This document shows, piece by piece, positions 24,782 to 32,404 of a stretch of DNA of 37,312 nt (the first letter of the stretch is position 1; each line of letters starts with the position of its first letter). The DNA lies in assembly GCA_026125285.1 (NCBI GenBank), contig JAHCLO010000050.1:1-37312 (forward strand), given 5' to 3'. The translations under genes were made by a program, and so were the position numbers. The notes under the pieces are model-generated. The model saw nothing but the letters and a program-made list of their open reading frames with translations. It made no database searches and was not told the origin of the DNA. The DNA is from Verrucomicrobiia bacterium. GTDB taxonomy: Bacteria > Verrucomicrobiota > Verrucomicrobiia > Limisphaerales > JADLHS01.

Positions 24782-24925
24782 TTCGGTTGCGACTTTGCCG
24801 CGCTGTGACTATGAAGTGCGAAGGCGTAAGGCTGGTTTTTCAGCCAGCGCACGCGCCGACTGGACAATCGGCGGTAACAACAGGCGGTTCAGGGGCGAAC
24901 CCACTTTGCACCGCGACACCGTGCC

Positions 24926-26155
24926 ATGAACTTCCTCACTGAAATTCGCGAAGGCTTTGGCATTTCGTGGGACGCCATTCGCGCGAACAAGATGCGCTCG
25001 GTACTTACCACGCTGGGCATCGTCATCGGCATTGTCACGGTCACATTGATGGGCACGGCGATTGAAGGGTTGAACCGCGCTTTCCTGCGCAGCATTTCGA
25101 CGCTGGGGGCCGATGTGTTTTACGTGCAGCGTTTCAACTGGATCAATCGCACCGAGGGCGAATGGCTCAAGATGCAGAAACGCCGGCCCATCCGCCTGGC
25201 CGATGCCGAAGCCCTGGCCCGGCAATTGACGCTCGCGGCGGCGGTCGCGCCCAGCGCCGACGCCGTGCTGCCGGTGAAATACCGCAACCGCAGCGCCAGC
25301 ACCGTATATGTCGTCGGCACCACCGAGGAGTTTCCCAACGCTGGCGGCATTGGAGTTCAGGAAGGTCGCTTTCTCTCCGCCGCTGACGCCGCGGGCGGTC
25401 GTCCGGTCTGTGTTATCGGTATTGATGTAGCCACCAATCTATTTCACAACGCCTCGCCCTTGGGGCACCGCATCAAGATCGGCCCGCAGCCCTTCGAGGT
25501 CATCGGCGTGCTGGAAAAACAAGGTTCATTCCTGGGCGTGTTCAGCCTGGACAATCGAGTGATCATCCCGCTCCAGCAGTTCATCACGTCGTTTCGCTAC
25601 GATCCTGATCTGCAAATCCAGGTCAAGGCGCGCGACCTCGTGCAACTCGAGGAAGCGCGCGAAGAATTGCGCCACGTCATGCGCCGCGTCCGTCGGCTGT
25701 CGCCCAATCAGACCGATGACTTTGCCATCAACCAGCAAGACCAATTCGTGGAGATGTTCAACAAAGTGGCGGGCACGATTGCCGGCATCGGCCTGTTCAT
25801 CACCGGATTATCGCTGTTCGTCGGGGGGATCGGCATCATGAACATCATGTTCGTCTCCGTGGCCGAGCGGACGCGCGAGATCGGCATCCGCAAAGCCATT
25901 GGGGCGAAGCGCCGCACAATTCTCCTGCAATTCCTGACTGAAGCTGGCTGCATTTGTGTGCTGGGCGGATGTATCGCGCTGGCCATCGCGTGGCCGTTGA
26001 CGCTCGTCATGCAGCGGTTCTTGCCAGCCACGATGTCGCTGAAAATTGCCGGCCTCGCGCTGGCGGTGTCGCTGGTCACAGGATTGGTGTCCGGCTTCCT
26101 GCCCGCGTGGCGCGCGGCGCGCATGAACCCGGTGGATGCGTTGCGGAGTGAATGA
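24926..26155 (+). CDS. MacB-like ABC exporter permease 1
   Basis: The product has 409 residues with the MacB/FtsX permease layout. An N-terminal helix (RSVLTTLGIVIGIVTVTLMG) precedes a large periplasmic MacB_PCD-like domain (about 50-280). Three C-terminal helices follow, with the conserved cytoplasmic loop ERTREIGIRKAIGAKRRTIL and GGIGIMNIMFVSVAERTREI. The end reads LPAWRAARMNPVDALRSE, the usual family C terminus. It should pair with the next gene as a heterodimer. Its stop overlaps the next start (ATGA at 26152-26155). The upstream spacer is long and repeat-rich, so a separate promoter may be present. Confidence 0.94.
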   Translation: MNFLTEIREGFGISWDAIRANKMRSVLTTLGIVIGIVTVTLMGTAIEGLNRAFLRSISTLGADVFYVQRFNWINRTEGEWLKMQKRRPIRLADAEALARQLTLAAAVAPSADAVLPVKYRNRSASTVYVVGTTEEFPNAGGIGVQEGRFLSAADAAGGRPVCVIGIDVATNLFHNASPLGHRIKIGPQPFEVIGVLEKQGSFLGVFSLDNRVIIPLQQFITSFRYDPDLQIQVKARDLVQLEEAREELRHVMRRVRRLSPNQTDDFAINQQDQFVEMFNKVAGTIAGIGLFITGLSLFVGGIGIMNIMFVSVAERTREIGIRKAIGAKRRTILLQFLTEAGCICVLGGCIALAIAWPLTLVMQRFLPATMSLKIAGLALAVSLVTGLVSGFLPAWRAARMNPVDALRSE

Positions 26156-27417
26156 TGAAAGCACGCGGCTCAACCCTGTTTCTGGCCGAAGCCCGCGAAA
26201 GCTTCGCCATGGCGATGAACGCGCTGGCGGCGCACAAACTGCGTTCTGCGCTCACGTTGCTGGGCGTGTTGATCGGCGTGTTCTCGATCATTGTTGTGAT
26301 GACCGCGATGCGCGTGTTGAAACGCAACATCGAGACGGAGATGAGCCAGTTGGGCAGCCACACGTTTGCGATTCAGAAGTGGCCCGCGGTGCAGTTCGGC
26401 GGCCCCAAGGACTGGGAAAAATACTGGCGGCGCAAGAACATCTCCCTCGCGCACGGCCAGCAGGTGGTGCAGAAAGCCACGCTGGCCGGTGCCGTGGGCC
26501 TCGAAGGCAATTTCTGGGGCGGCCAGGTGGAAACGCGGTTTCAAAAGACCGCGCCGGACGTGCGCATGCTGGGGGAAACGCCCGGCAGCTTTCCCGCGCG
26601 CAACTGGACGGTCGCCGAGGGCCGCGGTTTGATGGAAACCGACGTGGAAAACGCCCGTGACGTCTGCGTGTTGGGTGCGACGCTGGCCAAGACGGTGTTT
26701 CCATTTGGCTCGGCCGTCGGCGAACGCCTCAAGCTCAACGGCATCAACTACACCGTGGTGGGCGTACTCGAACCCAAGGGGGCCTCACTCGGCGGCGAGC
26801 AGGACAACTTCGCCATTGTGCCCATCACCACCGCCTTGGACCGGTTTGGCCGCTGGTGGGCAAGCCTGACCATTCTGGTGCAAGCGCGCGACGCGGCCAG
26901 CTTCGAGGATTGCATGGAAGAAGTGCGCGGCATCCTGCGCGTGGCGCGCAAAGTGCCGCCGGGCGCGGAGGACGATTTCGAATTATTTTCCAACGACTCA
27001 CTGATCGAGCAGTTCAACACTTTTACGATCGCGGTGCGGATTGGCGTGGTGGTGGTCAGTTCGATTGCGTTGCTGGCGGCGGGCATCGGCATCATGAACA
27101 TCATGCTGGTCTCAGTCACGGAGCGGACGCGCGAAATCGGCATCCGCCGCGCCATCGGTGCCAAGAAACGCAACATCATGACGCAATTCATCATGGAAGC
27201 GGTGGTGTTGTGCGAAGTGGGCGGCGTGATTGGTGTGGTGCTCGGCATCCTCGGCGGCAATGCCACCGCGGTCTTCTTTAAAGTTCCCCCGGCCATTCCG
27301 TTTGATTGGATTGTCCTGGGCTTGGTGATCTGCTCCATCGTGGGCATCGTGTTCGGTACCTATCCGGCCTACAAGGCGGCGAATCTGGACCCGATTGAGT
27401 CGTTGCGATACGAGTGA
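26152..27417 (+). CDS. MacB-like ABC exporter permease 2
   Basis: The product has 421 residues with the same architecture as the preceding permease: HKLRSALTLLGVLIGVFSII near the N terminus, a periplasmic domain of about 230 residues, then AGIGIMNIMLVSVTERTREI and GIRRAIGAKKRNIMTQFIME, ending YPAYKAANLDPIESLRYE. The gene overlaps its neighbour by four bases; a second ATG at 26155 is equally plausible. Two distinct permeases suggest a heterodimeric export complex with the ATPase at 23668 and the adaptor at 21822. The substrate is unknown; macrolides, peptides and lipoproteins are handled by relatives. Confidence 0.94.
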   Translation: MMKARGSTLFLAEARESFAMAMNALAAHKLRSALTLLGVLIGVFSIIVVMTAMRVLKRNIETEMSQLGSHTFAIQKWPAVQFGGPKDWEKYWRRKNISLAHGQQVVQKATLAGAVGLEGNFWGGQVETRFQKTAPDVRMLGETPGSFPARNWTVAEGRGLMETDVENARDVCVLGATLAKTVFPFGSAVGERLKLNGINYTVVGVLEPKGASLGGEQDNFAIVPITTALDRFGRWWASLTILVQARDAASFEDCMEEVRGILRVARKVPPGAEDDFELFSNDSLIEQFNTFTIAVRIGVVVVSSIALLAAGIGIMNIMLVSVTERTREIGIRRAIGAKKRNIMTQFIMEAVVLCEVGGVIGVVLGILGGNATAVFFKVPPAIPFDWIVLGLVICSIVGIVFGTYPAYKAANLDPIESLRYE

Positions 27418-27446
27418 TGCCAAGCATCCGCCGGATTGGTTGAATT

Positions 27447-27461
27447 CATTCCGCGGGAATG
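27447..27461. terminator. Short hairpin after the exporter genes
   Basis: CATTCC-GCG-GGAATG forms a perfect 6-bp stem 30 nt after the permease stop, with TTTT about 6 bases later. It is a weak candidate terminator. Confidence 0.3.
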
Positions 27462-27565
27462 TCCCGGTTTTACGCTTGTCGGCGCGGCTGGCTTCCGTCA
27501 TAAAGCTGCGCATGAACCACCCGCAAACATCGCGACCGGACTGCGCGTTGGCCACGCTTGAGCCG

Positions 27566-27589
27566 ATGGTCCCGGCACGGGGGGACCAT
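27566..27589 (+). promoter_or_regulatory. Leader hairpin upstream of the MetE-like gene
   Basis: ATGGTCCC and GGGGACCAT can pair around a GC-rich loop, ending about 31 nt before the ATG. The position in the 5' leader suggests a regulatory or stabilising structure; it does not match a riboswitch I know. Confidence 0.35.
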
Positions 27590-27620
27590 TAACCCAACAC
27601 CCAAGAAAGGAAAACGAATC

Positions 27621-28871
27621 ATGTCATTCACTGCGACCAAGGATTTGATGCTGCCCGCCACCGTCACCGGCTCCTGGCCGCGCCCGCGTTGGTATAACAT
27701 GAACCTGTGGGGCCGCCCGCTCGACACCGCCATGATGGACCCATGGTATCGCGAGCAGTTTTCGGACGCGCACGCGGTGGTGGTTTCCGACCAGGCCCGC
27801 GCCGGATTGGACATTCTCACGACCGGCGATTACCACCTGGACGAGGATGTGGCGGGCCGTTCCTGGCATCATTACATGCTCCAGCGCTGGAAAGGTTTCG
27901 AGCATGAGGAATTGCAGACTGAGAAGACGCGGTCACCGCTGCTCTCGTATCCGGTCGGCACCATGCTGGATTCAATCTACAAGACGTGGCGCTGGCCGCG
28001 CGTGACCGGCAAGGTGGAGCACGATCCGAAGAATCCGCTTGAATACGCCAAAATCTGGCGCGTCGCACAACAGGCCGCGGCTGCCGCGGGCCGGCCCGTC
28101 AAATTCGGGACCTGCTCCGCTCAAGTGCTGGCGTTCTTCCTCGACAGCCATACCCCCAACTATGATCTGGACGACAAGAAGCAATTGATCTGGGACATGG
28201 CCGAGGCGATGAACAAGGAGTTGCGCCAACTCGCTGCGTCGGGCTGCAAGGTGATTCAGGTGGAGGAGCCGACCTTGCATTTTATGGCCCGTTACAATCC
28301 CGAGATGAAGGAGTTTATCAATTTTCTTGTGGACGCGTTCAACCGCGAAGTTGAGGGCTTGGACGACGTCGAAGTCTGGATTCACACCTGCTGGGGCAAC
28401 CCGAACATGCAAAAAGTGTTCAGCGACGAATCCTATGCGAATTCGATGGAGATTTATCTCGAACGCCTCAAAGGCGACGTGTGGACCATTGAAGCCACGG
28501 AGAACAACTTCAAGGAACTTCCGCTGTTCGACGCATACAAGAACCGGCTCAAAAAGAAGATTGCCGTGGGCGTCATCAGCCATCGCACCTTGCAGGCGGA
28601 TTTCCCGAATGTCATCGCCGACCGGATTCGCCGCTGCCTCAAGCACATTCCCGCCGACAAGCTGGTGCTCTCGACGGATTGCGGCTTTGGCCGGCAGGGC
28701 TTCAACCGTCACCTGGCGTTCTACAAGACCGTGGGGATTCCCATGGCGCGGAACCTCATCCTCAAGGAACTGGGGCTGCGGGAACGTTACGTGCCGGCGG
28801 CGGACGAGAAGCTCGCGTGGGATCAATTGCCCGACAACGAACCGCACACCCATCTCAAACCGCTGCGGTAA
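27621..28871 (+). CDS. MetE-core-like (cobalamin-independent methionine synthase family) protein
   Basis: The product has 416 residues from ATG 27621, preceded by AAAGGAAAAC; an in-frame ATG at 27558 is less likely. It corresponds to the catalytic C-terminal barrel of cobalamin-independent methionine synthase without the N-terminal duplicated domain. Family landmarks are present: LPATVTGSWPRP, VIQVEEPTLHF, the zinc ligands His 255 and Cys 257 (VWIHTCWGN), Glu near 291 and Cys 354 (LSTDCGFGRQGF). This predicts a zinc-dependent transfer of a methyl group to or from a thiol. Short forms of this type use methyl donors other than methyltetrahydrofolate-polyglutamate in some organisms; the donor here cannot be told. 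It stands alone, without metF or folate genes. Confidence 0.9.
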   Translation: MSFTATKDLMLPATVTGSWPRPRWYNMNLWGRPLDTAMMDPWYREQFSDAHAVVVSDQARAGLDILTTGDYHLDEDVAGRSWHHYMLQRWKGFEHEELQTEKTRSPLLSYPVGTMLDSIYKTWRWPRVTGKVEHDPKNPLEYAKIWRVAQQAAAAAGRPVKFGTCSAQVLAFFLDSHTPNYDLDDKKQLIWDMAEAMNKELRQLAASGCKVIQVEEPTLHFMARYNPEMKEFINFLVDAFNREVEGLDDVEVWIHTCWGNPNMQKVFSDESYANSMEIYLERLKGDVWTIEATENNFKELPLFDAYKNRLKKKIAVGVISHRTLQADFPNVIADRIRRCLKHIPADKLVLSTDCGFGRQGFNRHLAFYKTVGIPMARNLILKELGLRERYVPAADEKLAWDQLPDNEPHTHLKPLR

Positions 28872-28932
28872 CGCTGGCCGGGAGTGATTTCAGGCGCGTC
28901 TCTGTTCCGGTCCTCCCGCGTACCCTTCGCTC

Positions 28933-29003
28933 GTAGCCGCCGACGTGAGGAGGCGGACAACGTTGCAGCTCAGGCGAATCCGCCTCCTCACGTCAGCGGC
29001 TAC
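28933..29003. repeat. Class B palindromic repeat, copy 5 (GTAGCCGCC type)
   Basis: The left arm GTAGCCGCCGACGTGAGGAG then GCGGA pairs with the right arm TCCGC then CTCCTCACGTCAGCGGCTAC. It fills much of the 290-bp gap before the subtilase-like lipoprotein gene; no gene is seen in that gap. Confidence 0.87.
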
Positions 29004-29161
29004 GGTTCAAGTGGGCAAAGCGCGAATCTGGATTCGGCGAAGTCTCTACCAGAGCGTGGCCTTCCACGCCGGCGCTCCGATTTATTGCCGCGGTGACCGT
29101 CGTAGGCTGGGTGTGAGAGCCATGCTTTCAATTTGCCCCGACCTTCGCCATATTGTCTCCA

Positions 29162-31243
29162 ATGGCTGAATCACCGCCCAACTCTAAGCGTGCTCTGCTT
29201 CCGCGCCTGGCGGGCTTTGTCCTGATCAGTGCGGTGCTCGTTGCTTGTGTGTCTGGCGCGCAACGGAAAGCGGCCGTTGCGAACTCGGAGAATCAGAGTC
29301 AGGCATCGGCCGCAATTCCCGCCAATCCGTCCAACCAACGCAAGGCGCTGGTGCTGGGGTCGGCCAATCGCCTGCCCGGCCAGGGGATGAATCATCCTGA
29401 AGGCGCGAAGGTGAATTTTCTGAAACTCGTGGGCAATCCTGCCAACGATCCGAAGAAAGGCTGGACCTGCGATTTGACGTGGGACCTCATGCAACGTCTG
29501 GGGATGAATCCAACCAACACACCGCTGGAGGAATTGTTCGACTACATCGGGCGGCATCAGTTGGGTTATCGCATCGTGATCAACAACGGCGCGGGCGGAT
29601 ACGCGATGCGATTCTGGAGCCGTGCGCTGGATAACGGCATGATGCCTTTCGCGCCACAGGGCAACAACACGGCGGGGTTTCGCTTCGACGCCACGCCCGG
29701 TTTGCACGCGGCGATCAGTGTGGCGGGCGGGAGTCGGGTAAATACCTCGTCCTACGGGCCGGCCGTGGAATTGATTGACGCCCTGCCGGTGTGGGCATCG
29801 CACTCGAACTTCGAGGACGCCGCGCAGAGCTGGGCCAATCAGGCCGCCGCCGCCAAGTTTGCGAAGATTCTCGACGCGCATCCCCATTACAACATCTGGG
29901 ACGCCCGGCAACACCTGCGCCAGGCGGCGAGTTTCTGGGAGAAAGGCTGGAATGAAACCAACGGCTTTGGCCGGGTGAATGAAAGTGCAGTCGTCGCCAA
30001 ACTGCGGCCAGGCCCGCCGTTGGAATTTCGCGCGGTGAAATCCCGCAATCGGCGGCAGGTCCATTTTACGTGGCGGAACTTCCTGCAGTCCGATTTCGCC
30101 GCCACGGTGATCGCGCGCGATGATGGCCGGATTCTCTATGAAGGCACCGGCACGAACTTCACCTGGTCGAGCGACGTGGACGGCGACGCCACGTTCCGTT
30201 ACTGGTCGAAGAATCGCGCCGGCGACACGTCGCGGATGGAGTCCTTTCAGACGCGGACAATCACCGGGTTGAACTTCAGGTTGAACCAAACCTGTCTCGT
30301 GATTGGGGCGCCGCCCAAGGAGGACGGCATCAATTCCGTGCTCTTTAGCCGCTTTGAACGGCTCGCGACGAATTGGGTTTGCGATATGGTGTACCGGCGC
30401 GGCAATCCGGTTTATGACCGATTCACCAATTTTTCCACCGGGCCATTGGTCGCCGTGCTGCCGGATGTCGGGGCGATGGTGGATTACGCCATCAGCAACC
30501 ATTACCGCATGATCCTGGCCCCGTTGACCCGCTCGGAAACCAACTTGTTTCACTACAAGACCGAATGGGATCGAGCGGCGGCGGCCGGAATTCTGGTGGT
30601 CCTGCCGCACCATGCGATGGCGCGCTTCGCCCAGACAATGAACACGCGCATGCCGTCGCCGCCGCGCTTGTTTTCAGCGGTCACGGTCGGCAGCAGCGCC
30701 ACCAATTGGCCGCGTACGTTGGGGCCGGGCTTGGAGTTGGTGGACAACACCAGCGCCCGCGGTTTCGGGTTGAATGATCCCGCGCTGTTGGAGGCGGTGA
30801 CCATTGCGGGAAAGTTCGCGGAGGTTTTTGACGCGAATCCGGCCTACAATGCCTGGGACGCGCGGCAGCACTTGCGCCAAAGCTCCAGTTTCTACCCAGA
30901 GGGCTGGCGCGAGGACGGCGGTTATGGTCGCCCGCCGGATACGCCCGCGAAACTCGCCAGACTTGATCCCGCGCCACCAGTGGACATGGAAGCGACTCGC
31001 TCCGCTGATGGGAAGACAGTGACCTTCTCGTGGGTGAATTTCCGCCAAAGCAGTTTTGCCGCAACGGTCATCCGCCGCGCCAATGGCGAAACCATTTACC
31101 GAGGCACAGGCACGAACCACGCCTGGCGCAGCGACGTAGCAGGAACGGAGACGTTCAACTTTCATTCCCGTGACCAAGCGGGACAGTTGTCGCGTGGTGA
31201 AAGCTACACGCGGTTTGAAGTCACAGGTTTGGTAAAGGACTGA
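29162..31243 (+). CDS. Lipoprotein with two degenerate subtilisin-like modules
   Basis: From ATG 29162 the product is 693 residues; TTG 29153 would add three. A lipoprotein signal precedes LVAC (Cys 29). The rest is a tandem duplication with a period of about 320 residues: NIWDARQHLRQAASFWEKGW and NAWDARQHLRQSSSFYPEGW, and FLQSDFAATVIARDDGRILY and FRQSSFAATVIRRANGETIY, occupy matching places. Within each module the order resembles a peptidase S8 fold: a VINN(G)-like strand, a FAPQGNN/VLPHH region, a VAG/VGS strand, then a helix ending in DAHPHYN or DANPAYN and GFGRVNESAV. No catalytic Asp/His/Ser set and no GTSxAAP motif are visible, so it is probably a pseudoprotease. A beta-sandwich follows each module. 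The function is unknown; surface binding is a guess. Confidence 0.85.
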   Translation: MAESPPNSKRALLPRLAGFVLISAVLVACVSGAQRKAAVANSENQSQASAAIPANPSNQRKALVLGSANRLPGQGMNHPEGAKVNFLKLVGNPANDPKKGWTCDLTWDLMQRLGMNPTNTPLEELFDYIGRHQLGYRIVINNGAGGYAMRFWSRALDNGMMPFAPQGNNTAGFRFDATPGLHAAISVAGGSRVNTSSYGPAVELIDALPVWASHSNFEDAAQSWANQAAAAKFAKILDAHPHYNIWDARQHLRQAASFWEKGWNETNGFGRVNESAVVAKLRPGPPLEFRAVKSRNRRQVHFTWRNFLQSDFAATVIARDDGRILYEGTGTNFTWSSDVDGDATFRYWSKNRAGDTSRMESFQTRTITGLNFRLNQTCLVIGAPPKEDGINSVLFSRFERLATNWVCDMVYRRGNPVYDRFTNFSTGPLVAVLPDVGAMVDYAISNHYRMILAPLTRSETNLFHYKTEWDRAAAAGILVVLPHHAMARFAQTMNTRMPSPPRLFSAVTVGSSATNWPRTLGPGLELVDNTSARGFGLNDPALLEAVTIAGKFAEVFDANPAYNAWDARQHLRQSSSFYPEGWREDGGYGRPPDTPAKLARLDPAPPVDMEATRSADGKTVTFSWVNFRQSSFAATVIRRANGETIYRGTGTNHAWRSDVAGTETFNFHSRDQAGQLSRGESYTRFEVTGLVKD

Positions 31244-31308
31244 ACAACCTGGCGCCGGCGAACATGGTTGACGCGACGCTGGCAACGACACACCAGCGTG
31301 TGCTGTCA

Positions 31309-32250
31309 TCAGGACGTCGCGGGCACAACATTCCCTTCGGCGATCCAGTCAAAGAAACCAAGCTGCTCCAGCCTGCCGTGGAGACTGCCAAGTTGCTCGG
31401 GGGATGGATTGACCAGCGGCAGTCGGGCCGGGCCGACATCCACGCCCAACAGCTTCATGATGGCCTTGGTGGCCCCCAGCAAACCGTGATCGTCGAGCAG
31501 TTGAAAGAGTTGCAGCGCGCGGAATTGCTCTTTACGCGCGGTTTCCAGGTCGCCGTTCTGAAAGCTCTTAATCAACCGGTGGAAGAGCGGGGCCGCAAAA
31601 TTGTAACTCGTGCCTATGGCCGCCTGCGCGCCGAGTGCCAGCGCCGGCAACAAGGCATCGTCGCCGCCCCACGCAATGTCGAACGCGCCTTCGTTTACGC
31701 GCAGACAGAACTGGAAGTCCACCAGGTCGTAGTTCGTGTACTTGATGCCCGCCAACGTGGGAATGCGATCCGCCGCTTGAACGAGAAACTCTCGCATTGG
31801 AAACCGGACGCCGGTAACGGACGGTATGTCGTAGAAAAAGAATGGCGTTTCCGGCGCGGCCGCCGCAATCAGCGCGCACCAGTCCACCAGCACCCCCAGC
31901 GTGCGGGGCTTGAAGTAGGACGGCGCGAGCGCGGCAATGGCTGCCGCGCCCAATCGGGCCGCCTGAACGGCGAGCGTTTTTGCGTCGTCCAAAGAATTCG
32001 AGCCGACATGCACCATCACTTTGAGCGGAGTGTTTTGCGCCACTTCGCTCCATCGCTGGGTCAATTCCCGTCGCTCCTGCAAGGTCAGCGAATGACTTTC
32101 CCCCGTGCTGCCGCTGATGAACACGGAGCGAATATCGTTGCGGAGCAAATGGGCCGCCTGGGCTTCAACCATCGCCAGGTTGAGCGCGCCGTCCGCGTGA
32201 AAGGGTGTATGCGTGGCGGCGATCAGACCAGCCAGTCGGATTGGGTTCAT
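31309..32250 (-). CDS. nanA: N-acetylneuraminate lyase (DapA/NanA superfamily)
   Basis: The product has 313 residues of the class I aldolase barrel family. Visible landmarks are VFISGSTGESHSLTLQERRE, FFFYDIPSVTGVRFPM with catalytic Tyr 140, AGIKYTNYDLVDFQ with Schiff-base Lys 170, WGGDDALLPALALGA, and IMKLLGVDVGPARLPLVNP. The YDIPSVTG and IKYTNYDL motifs point to sialic acid lyase rather than dihydrodipicolinate synthase. It should cleave N-acetylneuraminate to N-acetylmannosamine and pyruvate in the cytoplasm. No other nan genes (epimerase, kinase, transporter) are in the window, so a related 2-keto-3-deoxy acid substrate remains possible. The gene ends 65 nt from the convergent lipoprotein gene. 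No clear ribosome binding site is seen. Confidence 0.88.
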   Translation of the reverse strand: MNPIRLAGLIAATHTPFHADGALNLAMVEAQAAHLLRNDIRSVFISGSTGESHSLTLQERRELTQRWSEVAQNTPLKVMVHVGSNSLDDAKTLAVQAARLGAAAIAALAPSYFKPRTLGVLVDWCALIAAAAPETPFFFYDIPSVTGVRFPMREFLVQAADRIPTLAGIKYTNYDLVDFQFCLRVNEGAFDIAWGGDDALLPALALGAQAAIGTSYNFAAPLFHRLIKSFQNGDLETARKEQFRALQLFQLLDDHGLLGATKAIMKLLGVDVGPARLPLVNPSPEQLGSLHGRLEQLGFFDWIAEGNVVPATS

Positions 32251-32404
32251 AATATCAAATGCAGTTCAGTTGACGCGGGTGCATTATCAACATTCCTTCG
32301 ATGGCTGTAAATCGAACCGCACGCCAGCGTCGTCTGGAGCACCGGGAGATGTGTCCATGGTCCTCGTGTGCCCCATGACATCCTTGGTTCGGTTTTGGGC
32401 GACT

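Larger units (their letters stand above)
24394..24925. other. Repeat-filled spacer between ATPase and first permease
   Basis: This 532-bp spacer has no credible gene. It contains a class B palindrome (24426-24495), a partial class D copy (about 24570-24615) and a class E palindrome (24649-24781). A GGTTCAGGGG half-site like the outer repeat arm lies near 24890. Confidence 0.65.

Noticed and set aside
29171..30613. 480-residue open frame on the minus strand opposite the degenerate subtilase gene
   Set aside because: It is a shadow of the plus-strand gene, which has a lipoprotein signal and an internal duplication. The antisense product is Arg/His-rich without domain features.
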